Assembly (NCBI GenBank): GCA_946902875.1
Contig: OX336355.1
Coordinates: 10,375,347-10,439,346 of the forward strand
Length of the DNA stretch: 64,000 nucleotides
Direction of reading: 5' to 3'
From: Nematopogon swammerdamellus
Taxonomy: Eukaryota > Arthropoda > Insecta > Lepidoptera > Adelidae
Positions 46,000 to 58,805 of this stretch are shown here, one piece after another. The translations under genes and the position numbers were made by a program. Position 1 is the stretch's first letter; every line of letters starts with the position of its first letter. The notes beneath the pieces were generated by a model. That model saw only the letters and a list, made by a program, of their open reading frames with translations. It ran no database searches and was not told the DNA's origin.

Positions 46000-46165
46000 G
46001 CGTGTGTGTATGCGTCCACTGCTGGACATACGCCTCGTATTGGTGTCGGCGTCACATCTGGCGCGTGGTCTTCCCACAATCCGTTTTCCTGTCAACGGCC
46101 GCCAGTGTAGGACACTGACTCCAACGGTCGTCGTCTCTTTGGCTGACGTGCCCAGCCCAGCTAGA
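46000..46165 (-). pseudogene. RTE-type LINE C-terminal fragment
   Basis: The minus strand is colinear with the RTE tail at 20384-20640, containing the complements of GACGACGACCGTTGGAGT-like and CCAGCAGTGGACGC blocks. Internal deletions have removed the middle. Confidence 0.65.
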
Positions 46166-46207
46166 GCTTAGCCACCCGGTATCCGAGCAGAGATATGGCA
46201 GATTTCA

Positions 46208-46440
46208 TTAGCGCAAACTGCATATCGATTCAGCCGTTTTTGAGTTTACCCGCACAACGATCGTCGAGTCGACGGGCCACATTTTGGTAACCTCGTGCTG
46301 CAGGTCCAGATACTTTAACATCTTCTCTTCTTCCTTACTGACGAGGTTACCATCGTGCGGCACGGCGATATTGACGAGCGTTGTGCGTCTCGCCTCCCGC
46401 TCCACTATCACAATATCAGGTCTGTTCGAGAGAATTTTAT
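46208..46440 (-). pseudogene. Fragment of an R2/R4/Dong-type LINE C-terminus
   Basis: The minus strand reads NRPDIVIVEREARRTTLVNI, AVPHDGNLVSKEEEKMLKY and LDLQHEVTKMWPVDSTIV. This resembles the C-terminal endonuclease-region block (IDVAVPxDxNxxxKExEKxxKYxDLxxEIxxMW) common in insect site-specific LINE-like ORFs. It is isolated, with no RT. Confidence 0.6.
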
Positions 46441-46496
46441 TTTTAAAAATATTGAGCCGACTTAAAAAAAACTACTACTTAGAATGAAACATCATC

Positions 46497-46913
46497 AACC
46501 AATTAATACTAATAATAAATCTGTAAGGAGTGGTGATGGAGTAAGTTAATTTGTTTTATGAGATACTGCTGTTGTAGACTCTATGTATGACACTAAAACT
46601 AAATTGACGATTTTTAGAAATCTTTTCTGTATGTATGTTCGTCCATAACTCTTAAACCGATCATCCGAATTCGATGAAACTTAGTACAAGCACGCATTTA
46701 GCTATACGAGACACAGGATAGGCTAAAAAATACAATTCAGCTGTTTAATAAATAAAATCATACACCACATTCAGTTCTGGTTACGCTTAAGATGTGGCTC
46801 TCGTACAAACCAAATTGTTCCGCGCGCCGAAATAAAGGCACGGTAGCGGGCTTACTTACTTTCTTCTTTTTAAATACGAATTTCACGCGAGCGAAGCCGC
46901 GGGCAAAAGCTAG
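46497..46913 (+). mobile_element. Possible non-autonomous Helitron-like element
   Basis: The right end GCGAGCGAAGCCGCGGGCAA followed by AAGCTAG and T fits the GC hairpin plus CTRR terminus of Helitrons, and this ending is common in lepidopteran repeats. The left end near TAATACTAATAATAAATCTG is eroded. There is no coding capacity. Confidence 0.45.
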
Positions 46914-46914
46914 T

Positions 46915-47022
46915 TATTAAATATATGAGTTGAAGGCGGTACAAAAGCACACCATAAAAATTTATAGATGAAGCCCTTTTTATTATGTGCTTTTGTACCG
47001 CATTCACCTCAATTATTTAATA
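46915..47022. repeat. ~108-nt imperfect hairpin, pre-miRNA-like or small MITE
   Basis: Arms 46915-46965 and 46974-47022 pair along nearly their whole length with about six mismatches. The core GCGGTACAAAAGCACA (46936-46951) is fully complementary to 46987-47002. Confidence 0.7.
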
Positions 47023-47539
47023 TTTTTTATTAGTTCTAAGTACGTAGTAGTTTTTTTTTTTTGCATTTCAACACTGAAGCTGTGGCTGTGACCCATATAA
47101 TATCGTCTCATATAAGTCGCGTTTATATGATGTGATGATGTGATGCAGGGGGCGGACTCGTGGTCACACCGACATTTGAATACCCAGTATAATACATGTT
47201 GTTAAGTGGTAGGGTAAAACCCACCCGAATTGGTACCATTGCGCTGAATGAAGCTCGGAAATTAAATCTTTTATTTTTATCAATGGAAAGGATAAACGGG
47301 GTCATAACAATTTACAGTTCTTTTTTTTATTAACATCTTATTTTATTCTTGTTTTCTGAGTCAACAAAGTATAACTTCAACTTCAAGTATAACGTGTGTG
47401 TAGTACCTAGTAATGAAAATTAGCCAGACGGATAATTTCATACTGAAAGTTGACTGTCGGGAACAGTAAAGTAACTACATAATAATATATTCCATAACCT
47501 GCGATATTACAAACTTCACATTCAACCTTAGTTTGCGGT

Positions 47540-47905
47540 GGTGAAGGTTTTTTGGGTTTCGTTCGTATCCGTACAGAAGCCTATTACGAGTACTAAGCCT
47601 ACGTCGTCTGTCTGTCCGTCTGCCTGTCGGTTTCGGGAATATGTTTTTATGACTGATATCCCAACAAATAATAAAAAAAGAAAATAATAATAATTAAGGG
47701 GATCCCCATACAAGATACTTTTTTCAACGTTTTTTGTTCTTGCTGTATCATAAAAACGGTAATACCTACAGTCAAACTTGGTGTGATTGATTATACTGCA
47801 AACTCGAAAGTAAACTAAGTAACAAAATAATACAAACCGGACATTGCGTGATGGTACGGAAACCTCGGTGCGCGAGTCCGACTCGAACTTGACTGCTTTT
47901 TATAG
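47540..47905 (-). repeat. Dispersed repeat, minus copy
   Basis: Contains CGTCTGTCTGTCCGTCTG, GGTGTGATTGATTATACTGC and CGGTGCGCGAGTCCGACTCG; same family as 10705-11025. Confidence 0.65.
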
Positions 47906-48117
47906 CTTTTGATGTTAAATAATTACAACGCAGTAATAAGTTCTCAAGCTTCTCCTTCCGGAACGAGGTGCGACCGCACGAGGACGAGGGCAGACTGGTT
48001 GTCGGGAATGAATAACCGAAAACGGTATCGTCATACATTACACTTTTTACCCTTTTTAACTTGCCGGCAACATTTGGTCGGCGTGCACTCTATTTGAGAA
48101 ACAGAGAGAAAGAGGTC

Positions 48118-48135
48118 GAGGGGGGGGGGGGGGGG
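48118..48135. repeat. Poly-G run
   Basis: Uninterrupted G run inside a G-rich tract; comparable runs are at 42545-42564 (G) and 9547-9567 (C). Confidence 0.9.
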
Positions 48136-48410
48136 AGGGGTACATTAGTAAACAAGGGGACAAAGATACACAGAATATCTAATAGGTACTATCGTACGTA
48201 GTACGTATATATATTCGTTTTTGTGCACTTTTTCACCTCCTCGACAAGATGATATGTGGCTTCTAGCTAGGTATTTCTGTGGTGGTTAAATTTTATTTTA
48301 TTTATTATCGTCTGCTCGCACGGAATCGACGAAGCTCTTGATCGACTTTATGAAGTTTATTTTTGAATGTCTACAGTCAGTGGATTACCGTGTATACCGG
48401 CTATGTAGCG

Positions 48411-48728
48411 TGTGGGGCCGGTACTTTAAAAGAATAGCTGCACTGCATCTCTCCCCGTGTATGTCGTAAAAGGCGACTAAGGGATATGAAATCCCTTCTT
48501 ATATTACTAGGTGGTAGGGTTTAACCCGCCCGGGTTGATACCACCGCACTGAATGAAAGGTCGGTCGAAAAAGCTATATAAATAGTTTGTGTTTTCCTTC
48601 CAGTTCAGTGTAGCCGGCACGACCGAACGGAAGCACTGACGTGGCACCAAGTTCACCCGGTGTTATGGGCTGACATCACGGATGTTGTAGGTGATGTAGC
48701 CAACCGTGTCAGTTTCCATAAAAAAAAA
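48411..48728 (+). mobile_element. 5S-like SINE body with alternative head
   Basis: The 5' part is the TGTCGTAAAAGGCGACTAAG head (48461) instead of the 5S-like head. The body and tail match the SINE exactly in layout: GGTGGTAGGGTTTAACCCGC, GTGTAGCCGGCACGACCGAA, GTGTCAGTTTCCATA and an A tail. This hints that the two heads are alternative 5' modules on one tail. Confidence 0.75.
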
Positions 48729-48734
48729 CTTACA

Positions 48735-51380
48735 CCCATGGTGTACTCTTAATCCCGGCCCATTACACCATGTTCCAGTAGGAGCTTACGTGCTATCCCA
48801 CCCAGGTACCAATCCTGAATGTTGATGTCCTGTTTTACGGGTAATTTTGGAAATTTAATTTGTGATTTCTGATGAGCTTGAAAACTTCATACTCTGAACA
48901 GAACCTATTCAGTTTCAGCGGGAAAATGATCACAGTATTCGAACACTGGACCCATTTCCAAATCTTTACGCCGTTTTAATAAATCGATCCAGTCACACAA
49001 CTGTATCTCTCAAGATCATACTTTTGAGGAAGCGACGTCAAAACGACCTCACATAGGTTACAATCGACTCAAGGAGTTCTTCTCGATTTCAAGTAAGCAT
49101 TCATTCAACAAAATAAAAAAGCAATAATTTGCCGGCAACCTTAAACCTACGTCCGCTTCGCATGCGAACATTATCACCGCACGTGCAAAAATAATGCTCT
49201 AGCTACTCGCGGGTATCTGTCTGTACCAACACGCCGACACCCGTGTGGTGTGGGCCAGACAATGCAACCGCGATATTGCAGCAGAGACGGTGCATTCAAG
49301 CAAGACGGTCCACGTACTTGTGAACGAGTAGCTATGTAATATGTAAGTGCGCCGGCCGGTGCCGCGCCGCACCACTGCACCGCCTTGCATCCGCAATTTC
49401 AATAAAGCTTCTCTTCGTTATTTTTAAATGCAACATAGTCGACACCAGCCATCCATTTACATTGAGATACCTAGCTTGTTAGTAGTATACGCATCGAATA
49501 CAATACCGTACCGAATTAAAGTTATCTAAGTATCAATCAGAGGCGGTGTACGAAATTATTCCTGACAAAATACAATCAATCAACAGTAACAATCTGTTCC
49601 AGAGTGCGCTGAAAATCATTCTCTTTGAAAATCCACGTTTTATCATTTTTTTACTGAACATAATAGTCTTCTGTATTTTATTATCTTTTTTGATGTTTTA
49701 TTAGATGTGGTACCTATGTTATTATAATTAACATAAAATTCAGGTTAGTGTGTAAGTCAATATTTATAATAAAGAGTTTCTTTCCCAGTTCTGAAAAAGA
49801 TCGCATTGCAGAACGGGACAAAACCAAATATTATGAAAAACCACTGAATAACAATGCATGTGTAAAATATTGTGTGCATAAAAACAAAATCATTCATCAC
49901 CTCGGTGTTCATCACCATTCGAAATATTGACGTATTGTAAATAAACAAACTTTAAAAAATTTATTCCGTTTACATTAAAGTTAAGAGACTTCATTTATAT
50001 AATATGTATAACGTCACAAACATTTCTGTTATTGCAAATAAACAACGTTCTAGCTGGACACAATACGTATGTGGAAGACTTACCCATTTACTGTAAGCCA
50101 CATTTGCTAGTACGAAAAATCCCGAAAACATTTCGAGCGAGCTCACGCGAAAGAAAAAAATTTTCCACTCCTGAAGTTCCTGTTCATATATCCGCGTTTC
50201 GACACCACCGTTACATACTTGAGGATGATTTTATCTCGACAGACGAGATCATGTGTCGTACACGAAAATAAGTTTGTTGCGGGTATTAAAGCGCGGGAAC
50301 GTCTTGCTTCGCGACACTATGGCAGTAGGGGCGCCGATACAAGACTGCGTGCGGTTAGCTGCACGCAACGTTTATTATATCGCGTGCGAAACTTCGAATC
50401 AACCGATTGGTGAACGCAACTAAATTAATACGCCCGCGCGCGCGGTATATCCGCTGAAAGCGCGGATTACTTAGTAACGTGCATAATAACATCATTGAAC
50501 TTGACTTGCTTTGTTTTTTTTTTAACGGCATAGCCGTCGTCATATCAATCTTAGTTACAATGTTTTTGAAAAACGATAGTCAGCGAGTCGTCGTGAGTGA
50601 CATTAACTACAGATTTTGAATATTCATAGTAATTAGGTTTCTGTGTTATTAATTCTACTGAGATTGATATACTGTCACATGGATGGGACCGTAATATCCT
50701 TTGGTAAAAGAAATATTTTCTCAGGTAGAATTAAAGGTTAGATTAATGAATTTAAATGTGATACCTATACATAATGTCGAATATCGATTAAGTATTAAAA
50801 AAAATCGGGGTGTGGCTGTGTCGTGGACACGGCCGTGTGTTTTACGTGAATACGTGTACGTATTCTTTGATCCTTTAACTATCGAATGGTGTAATAAAAT
50901 TTTGGATGTAGTAATCCCCAATTTTGTTATCATCAGTTTCTGGCAAAGAGTAAAGTAATATAGGGGTTTCTGGATTGGCTCACACTATGGAAGCAAATTT
51001 AAAAACGTATTCACGTAAAAAAAATAACTTAATGAATACAATTGCCTACCCAGAATATCGTGCCAGAATTCACGACTTAGGTTCTATAATCTGTGGTTCT
51101 ACTTTTAAATTTGGCGCTACCGGTAGCCGAGTTTCCCGCTAAAATGTCGGCAGAAATAAAGTTATCAGTACTTTGGTGACTCATTATTTTAAACTTAAAT
51201 AGTTAAGCGGGCGGCACTATAACATATTATTCCCACTGTCCTCGGTCAATAGCAACATTTAGATAAGTTTTGAGTGCCTAGATATTTAATTATATTCAGT
51301 ATTATTGGTTATTATAAATTTAAGCGAATTAAGTTCACAAAATACGGTCCGACAAAATTACGTTATTTTAATGGCTCGGC
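48735..51380. other. Intergenic, nothing recognised
   Basis: AT-rich with a few GC pockets. Frames of up to 85 codons have no motif or context support. Confidence 0.5.
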
Positions 51381-51386
51381 TCGGAT

Positions 51387-52870
51387 CGGTCCGCCACCTG
51401 AAAGATCTGCTCGATCCTGCAACCTACTCCTTTACGAGTGGCTCGCGATCAATTCTGATTACTCTCGCTCACAGCTGTGACGTCATAGAGCCGAAACCGA
51501 ATCAAGGAAATTCGATATTCGTTTGTTCGTGTAAGTGAGTTCGTGGCTCAGGGGTGAGGGTCTCGGACTAGTAGTTTTATGACCATGGGTTCGAATCGCA
51601 CCAAATCTTTTTGGGTTTTTTTTCTTTTACAATATTACGCAATGTTACGGTGTTTAAATTGTTTTAGGGTGTTTAGTTTTTTTTATAACCACCATAAATT
51701 TTATTTAAATTAATCAAAATAACCTAATACAATAAAATTAAACTAAAATTAAGAAATATGATAAAACTAAACTAAAATAACTTAAGAATTATTTTCGGAA
51801 ATACAAACTTCTAACAAAAGCGACATGCACCGCCTCAAAATTAGGTTAGGGTTAATATAAAGAAGATTTCTTTATATTAACCCTAACCTAATTTTCTTCT
51901 TTATATTATTCTTTATATTAAATTCTGGTTATTTTTTTTTAACCACCAAAACAGTTTGTATCTTTCCGAATATTTCCGAAAATTAAAAAAAAAATAAGAA
52001 AAAAAACTGAGAGTAATCAAAATTGATCCCGACTCGTACTCCTTTAGCTCCTTTCGGCAAACTTCGGCTCGAAGGAGGAATGTGTGGTATGTATGAGTGA
52101 TGTTTTTGGTAGTTTAAAAAAAAAGTAACCTGGGTTAATATAGAGAAGATGCATCGCTTCTCTATATTAACCCTAACCTAATGTTGAGGCGGCGCATATC
52201 GTTTTTGTTACGTTTGTATTTCCGAAAATAAAGCTTTCTTAGGTGGTTATAAAAAAAAATTACCATAACCTAATTTTAACACCTTAATATTGCTTAGAAA
52301 AAAACAAAACAAAACAAATTTTGACAAAAGGGACACGAACCCATGGTCGATATAGAAAAAATATAAATCCTACACTCTTTACCACTGAGCCAACAAATTA
52401 CATAAAAGACCAAACGAATATCGGATTCAGTTGGTTCGCTTTCGAGCCGAGTCAACCCGAGTGTTTTCGAAAGGAGCGTAGGAGGCGCAGGATCAGCCAG
52501 AGCTTTCAGGTGTCACCATGGGTTCGCGTCCCTTCTGTCAAAATTAGTTTTGTTTTTTTTTAAGCAATTTTAGGGTGTTAAAATTAGGTTAAGGTAATTT
52601 TTTTTATAAGCACCTAGGAAAGCTTTATTTTCGGAAATACAAACATAACAAAAACGACATGCGCCGCCTCAATATTAGGTTAGGGTTAATATAGAGAAGC
52701 GACGCATCTTCTGGTTATTTTTTATAAACCACCAAAAACATCACTAATACATACCACACAACATCACTCATACGTCATATACCACACATTCCTCCTTCAA
52801 GCCGAAGTTTGCCGAAAGCAGCTAAAGGAGTAGGTTGCAGGATCGAGCAGGTCTTTCAGGTGGCGGACCG
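51387..52870. mobile_element. Foldback element B, related to element A
   Basis: The 48-bp ends, starting CGGTCCGCCACCTGAAAGA at 51387 and its complement ending at 52870, differ at one position. Inside, 52035-52350 and 52510-52850 are a second, long inverted pair containing the element-A landmarks (GTTTGTATTTCCGAAAATAA, AGGTGGTTATAAAAAA, GAGGCGGCGCAT, GAACCCATGGT). tRNA-like segments lie at 51540-51610 (+) and 52325-52400 (-). No target duplication is obvious and there is no transposase. Confidence 0.75.
51540..51610 (+). other. tRNA-like sequence in element B
   Basis: GTGGCTCAGGGGTGAGGGTC (A-box region) and ATGGGTTCGAATCGCACC (B box), spaced as in a tRNA; stems are incomplete. Confidence 0.6.
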
Positions 52871-52872
52871 TG

Positions 52873-53113
52873 AAAGAATTCCCTTCGCTGTTATGTTGGC
52901 TCCACTGTCTATCTGTCAAAAACAGCGTTGAGGGTTGCTATGTGTACAGATTTACCCGTAATTATCGGTATTTACCGTAATTATTATACGGTAATTTCAT
53001 ACGGATTACATTATTAGGTAATATAATCTTCACAATCTGGCAGCACTAATTTAAGCACTACCCATAGAGTAACTTATATGGCACTACCAACATAACGGCG
53101 AAGGGAATTCTTT
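52873..53113. mobile_element. MITE, 241 bp
   Basis: Inverted ends AAAGAATTCCCTTCGCTGTT (52873) and its near complement ending at 53113 match over about 27 bp with one difference. It abuts element B directly. No coding capacity. Confidence 0.75.
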
Positions 53114-53336
53114 GATGAACGCTATAATATAATAGAACGCAATCATAACAAAAAAAAGCATTATTATATTCTTTGAAAAAAAGTGTAAAGTGCAAGTGGG
53201 ACTGTCAAATCGGCCATTACGGGAAATCCACGTTTTTTCGGACCGCGTTAGTTTTTTTATTCTAAAATAATTGCTGAAGTTTATTTTAGTGAGTATTTTA
53301 GTAGATATTGTAAATAGGTTCATTTTATTGATGTAG

Positions 53337-55142
53337 TTGATGTCGGAAGAGTTGCTGGACCCCGGCGGAGACGTTGATCTCCCGCCGGGGTTCGTCCTTG
53401 CCCGCTCGGGGCGATCTAAAAGTTTTTCAAACATAGATATCCATGACAACCACAGAGATATGATATATGACAACAGTCAGGTATGGAGTTATAACGGGAA
53501 TCGGACGGAAACCAATGTTAGTCAATTTATGTCTGTAGAAGGGAATAGCTTCGCTATTCTTGATGTTGATCAATGTGTTGATCAACACTCAAATGTAAAT
53601 GATAATAATAACAAAACAAAACAAACAAAGAGAAAGCGAAGAACTGATAGCAAAAAGATACATAGAGATAAGGTTCGCAAGGATGACTTGAAGTCATCGA
53701 TGACTTCGCTTAGGTAATCAGATTCTGAAAAAACCCCCAAAGAAATTTCAAATTCCATTAACCCCTCAGACTCTGCCATATCCTCATCTTTTCTCCCTAA
53801 TGCCCAAGAATCAAACTTTAATCTAATTTCTGCCTCTGTATCACCTCCTGTCTCCCAAAATTCCCAAACCAGTCCCGCTCAAGAATCGAACTCAAATAAA
53901 ATTTCTGAATCGAAGTCCTCCCCTGTTACCCAAGCCAGGCCATACAACAATTCGGATAAGGGTCCGTTTATGGTCCATGTGCAACGAATTGAACTTAATC
54001 CAACTTCTGGCTCCTCTTTAAATCCAATTAAATTTGGCATTTTCGTACGACAACACTTCCATGGAAGAATCGTGGAAGATGGTATAAAGCATATCGGCCG
54101 GAACAAAGTCAGCGTTTGTTTTTTGAACTGGGCTGATGCGAATGACTTTGTCCAGTGCAAATTAATTACAAATAAATACAAGGTTTTTATCCCATCTTTT
54201 AACATCTCCAAGATGGGGATAGTCAAGGGTATCCCCTGCGACATGTCCCCAGAGGAGATTTTAGAGGAAATACGTACTCCAATTGGTTGCGGGCCGGCAA
54301 TTAAGGCGCGTCGATTGAATTTTAAGCAGAAAAGTGATAGCGGTACAGTATGGAAGCCATCTGAGACTGTTGTTTTGACCTTTGATGGTCAAAAATTACC
54401 TTCAAGAGTTTATATGGTGAACACTTCTCTAGTTGTGGAAATATATAAATTTCCCACGATTCAATGTTATCAATGTTGCAGATTTGGCCACACTCAAACT
54501 CAATGTCGCTCGAAACCTCGATGCAACAAGTGTGGTCAGGCACACATTGGTGCTTCTTGTTCTGTGGATGCGTCTTCCGCAATGTGTATCACTTGCTCTG
54601 GCAATCACTTTGCTACTAGCAAAGATTGCCCAGAGTATTTAAGGCAAATTCTCATTAAATCCAAGATGGCAGAGCAATCTATTTCGTATATTGAAGCGTC
54701 AAGGTTGTGTCCATCAGTGGGCCGATCTTATGCCAACGTAGCTGCTAAACCTGGGTATTCGCTTCCATTACATCGCTCTCCCATTCCTTCTTCGCCAAAA
54801 ATAAGTGGCCAATCAAATACTTCTTCTTACAGAAAAACTGTTTTTTCCAAGCCTCGGTCTCATGCCCCTCTTTCCCCTGGCTATAATAGAACTGATCATA
54901 GTGCTATTATTAACCAGTTTTCTTCATCTTCAATGCCAAATGGTTGTGCTTTTCCTTCAGATTCTCCAAATATTGGTTCTATTGACCAATTAACCAATCT
55001 CATAATGACTCTCATTAATTTGATTTCTGCTAATTACTCTATACCGACCAACGTAGCCGATAAACTGACCAATCTCTCTAATATTATTCACAATGCCCTC
55101 CTCCTCGATTCTTCAATGGAACAGCAGGAGCATAGTTCGTAA
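53337..55142 (+). pseudogene. LINE 2 ORF1, gag-like protein with one stop
   Basis: Reading from the ATG at 53337 the frame is open to 55142 except for TAA at 53715-53717. The Ser/Pro-rich linker between 53718 and 53969 is open in the same frame, so this is one 601-codon ORF with a nonsense change. It has a Lys/Arg-rich basic segment (KRKRRTDSKK), a central RRM-like part, and three zinc knuckles: CYQCCRFGHTQTQC, CNKCGQAHIGASC and CITCSGNHFATSKDC. A translation restart at the Met at 53970 could yield the knuckle half alone (inference). Confidence 0.88.
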
Positions 55143-58100
55143 AAAACATGAACTTGTTTATTTGTGTAATAAACACAATCCCTTCTTGTGTGCTATCTCT
55201 GAGACTTGGCTGAAACCGGAATCTCATTTTAGGGTTTCCGGATATGCCATCCTTAGAGATTACAGACTCGATGGATGGGGCGGGTGCGCCCTCCTTATAC
55301 ATAAGTCTTTACCTTTTTCTTTAATTCCCCTGACCCCTCACGGTGACTCATTTAATGCAGTTGCGGCTAGGGTGCGGGGTGTCTCATATTTATCATTATA
55401 CTTCCCCAAACCGTCTCTTCTGACATATAGAATACTTAAAATTATGATTGAAAACCTTCCCAAACCATTTTTAGTTATGGGTGATTTCAACTGTAAACAT
55501 CCTTTGTGGGGAGCAACTGCTCCAGATCTATTTGGCAACAAAATTGTTGACCTCATGGATGAGTTTGATATATGTCTTCTTAATAATGGTTCTCCAACCC
55601 GTAGAGTTTCGCCATTCCAAAATCGGAGCTATGTTGATCTGTCTCTGTGTTCTCCTGAACTAGCATCTCTTCTTTCATGGTGTACTCTTGATTCCAGCCA
55701 TGGTAGTGATCACTTCCCCATCCGCATATCTTTCCCTTGTAAAATTCCTACTGCACAAAAAAGAAAACCGTTGCTAAAATATCGATTAGATGGAGCTGAC
55801 TGGAATAACTTTAGTGCTATGGTTGACGAGAAAGTTAATTCATTATCTCCTGTTCATGTTAATTCTGAAAATGTTCTTAACTTTTATTCAAAATTTGAAA
55901 ACGCTTTGGTTCTTGCCGCAGATAGATTTGTTCCTCTTAAAAACCCATGCATTAATAGAAGGTCATCTCCTCCTTGGTGGGATTTGGAATTTACTCAATC
56001 TATAAAATGTCCTAAAGAAGCTGAAAAAAAATATTCATTGGTCATGTCTGAAAGTAACTTTTTAAACCTTCGCATAATCCAAGCTAAAACATCTCTCTGC
56101 TTGCAGGGGAAGAAAAGAGAGGGCTGGCACAGATTCTGCTCCTCTATCTCTCCGGATATTCATCCTTCGCTAGTTTGGAAAACTATAAAACGATTTAGAT
56201 CGGCTTATTCGGAAGATAGCTCTGTTAAAGCATCTTCCAGTGACTGGACGGAAATTTTCTTAGATAAGCTGGCTCCACCTTCGGTCCCTCAATTCGATGA
56301 AATACCGACAAATTATTCAATAGATTCTTCTTCTTCTCTTAACGACCCCTTCTCTCTCCAAGAACTTAATAATGTCTTAAGGTATGTAAAAGATTCTGCT
56401 CCTGGTATAGATGGGATCCCATATTCCTTTTTAAAAAATCTTGATTCTCTAACTAGGGAATATTTTCTTAGCATTATTAATATGATCATAGACACTGGCA
56501 TCTTCCCGGTGTCATGGAAATCTCAAGTTATTATTCCAATACTGAAACCTGGGAAAGATCCTAACGACGGCACATCGTACCGTCCCATTGCTCTGTCTTC
56601 TGTCCTCCTTAAAGTTGCTGAACACCTAGTGAAAAATCGCTTAGAGTGGTTCATTGAAAACCAAGAGATTTTATCCAATAGTCAATTCGGTTTTCGGAAG
56701 GGAAAAAGTACCATGGACAGTCTTGCATTGTTTTCTACGGATGTTCGTCTCTCTTTCAGTCGAGATGAATCCATTGTAGCTGCATTTCTTGATATATCTG
56801 CTGCTTACGATAATGTTCAGCTCCCTATGTTAAGGAAAAAATTACAAAAGTTAAAGGTGCCTGAGAAACTGACGATGTTTATCTCCAACATTTTGTTGGA
56901 GAGACATATTCATCTCTATACTGATGGAGATGGCCATCTTGTTAGGACTGTGTGGAAAGGTCTTCCACAGGGATCTGTGCTGAGCCCTCTATTATATAGT
57001 ATCTACACTTTTGATATGGATATTGAAATTAAACATCATTGTCGCGTTTTACAGTACGCTGATGACCTTTTATTGTATGCTTCAAACAAATCTATCGTCA
57101 AAGCATCTGAGTCAATTAATTTGGCCCTAATTTCTCTAGACACTTGGCTTCTGAATAATGGTTTAGAACTTTCGGCATCCAAAAGCTCAGTAGTAACCTT
57201 TTCCCGAAAAAGAAATATCCCCCTTTCATTGTCATTCATCAAGATACACCAATTAAGCAGTCTGATTCGGTTAAGTTTCTTGGAGTTATTCTTGACTCAA
57301 AGATGACAGGAGTGCTACATATAGATTATATAAAAACAAAATGTCTAAAGAATATTAATATCATTCGTTGTCTTTCTGGTGTGTGGTGGGCTTCCCATCC
57401 ATTTTATATGAAATTAATTTATAATGCTATTATCCGGCCTCACCTGGATTATGGTACTTTTATCTTTGAGCCTGCAAATTGCAAAGCACTTAGAAGTCTA
57501 GACTTAATCCAATACCAATGTCTCCGTATAATTTCAGGGAATATGAAATCCTCGCCCACCAATGCTCTCCAAGTGGAATGTGTTGACCCTCCCCTTCATA
57601 TGAGACGGCAATATTTAGCAAATAGATATTTATTTAAAGCTGTTCAGTTTTCTAACCATCCTATTATCCCGAAGCTTAGGCTTCTTACCGAATATACTCG
57701 TACAATGAACTTCTGGAGGCTTAAGTCTCATCCAAATTTAGTACACAGCTTCAGGAAATTTATTAATTTAAGAGCTCCGACTCACAGAGATAGAACAGTG
57801 CCAATTTTTCAAATTCCATATGAAGCGCTTAATTTCATCCCCAACATTCGTACTTCTATAGATATTGACAAAGATACTTTGGATCCCAACAAAAAGCTTC
57901 TGCAATGGTTAGATGAAAACTGCAAGGGATGGCAATATATTTATACGGATGCCTCCAAGTTATCTCCCGAAGGTAGTGTTGGTTATGCAGTTTTTCACAA
58001 GAATGCTAACAGGTCTTTGAAGATGAAAAGTCCTCCGGAGGCGTCTGTGTTTACAGGAGAGGCGTTGGCTATTCTGGAAGCTGTTAAATATATTAGATTT

Positions 58101-58805
58101 AATAATATTGTCAAGGCGGTTATTCTAACTGACTCTCAAAGCTCTCTTCAGTCCATACAGCAAAATCCATTCAAATCTAAAATGCATAATGACATTGTTC
58201 TTAAAATTAGATTAATTCTGTTAGAACTCCAATCCAATAGTTCTGAGGTTGTTCTTGTTTGGATCCCTGGTCATGCTAACATAGCAGGGAACGAAATGGC
58301 TGATCAATTAGCTAAGGAGGCGGTTGTTAGTGGTGATAAATTAAATTACAAAAATTACTGCCACGACCTTGTAGCTCTCCCTAAGGTTTACCTTAAAAAA
58401 TCATGGTCCTCAAACTGGATAAATACCAGGAAGACTAGAGGTTCATACTATGCCAAGATCCAACCAGAAATTCCAGTGAAACCTTGGTTCTTTAAAATTA
58501 CTCTCCCTAAAAAAGAAACTTCTATTATAAACAGGCTCAGAATGGGCCATTGCTGTAGTCCAGTCCACCTTGCCAAACTTCGCATTAGGGACAACTCTCT
58601 ATGCGAATGTGGCCTTGAGGAGGGTAATGTAGACCACATTATATTTTCTTGCCCTCTCAATAACAAAATGCCATCAATTTATGAAATGCTTCCAAAATTA
58701 AAAGTTTCACTTCCCATTAATATTCACTCTCTTCTGTTCTGTCCCTCACCCAAAATATTGAAATTGCTTGCTAGATGCATAAATAGCAACAATATCAAAC
58801 TTTAG
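55093..58805 (+). pseudogene. LINE 2 ORF2, endonuclease-RT-RNase H polyprotein, one frameshift
   Basis: The endonuclease shows QWNSRS, SETWLKPES, MGDFNCKHPLW, YVDLSLCSPEL and GSDHFPI. The RT shows PGIDGIPYSFL, SYRPIALSSVLLKV, FLDISAAYDNVQ (motif A), GLPQGSVLSPLLYSIY (motif B) and QYADDLLLY (motif C). The frame changes near 57238; the second half continues VKFLGVILDSKM. RNase H shows IYTDASK, TGEALAILEA, ILTDSQSS and NEMADQLAKEA. The terminal knuckle is CECGLEEGNVDHIIFSC. All catalytic residues are present on each side of the single frame change. Confidence 0.93.

Noticed and set aside
53970..55142. Treating LINE 2 ORF1 as two separate genes
   Set aside because: Both parts share one frame and the segment between is open. 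A single TAA at 53715 splits them, so it is one ORF with a nonsense change.
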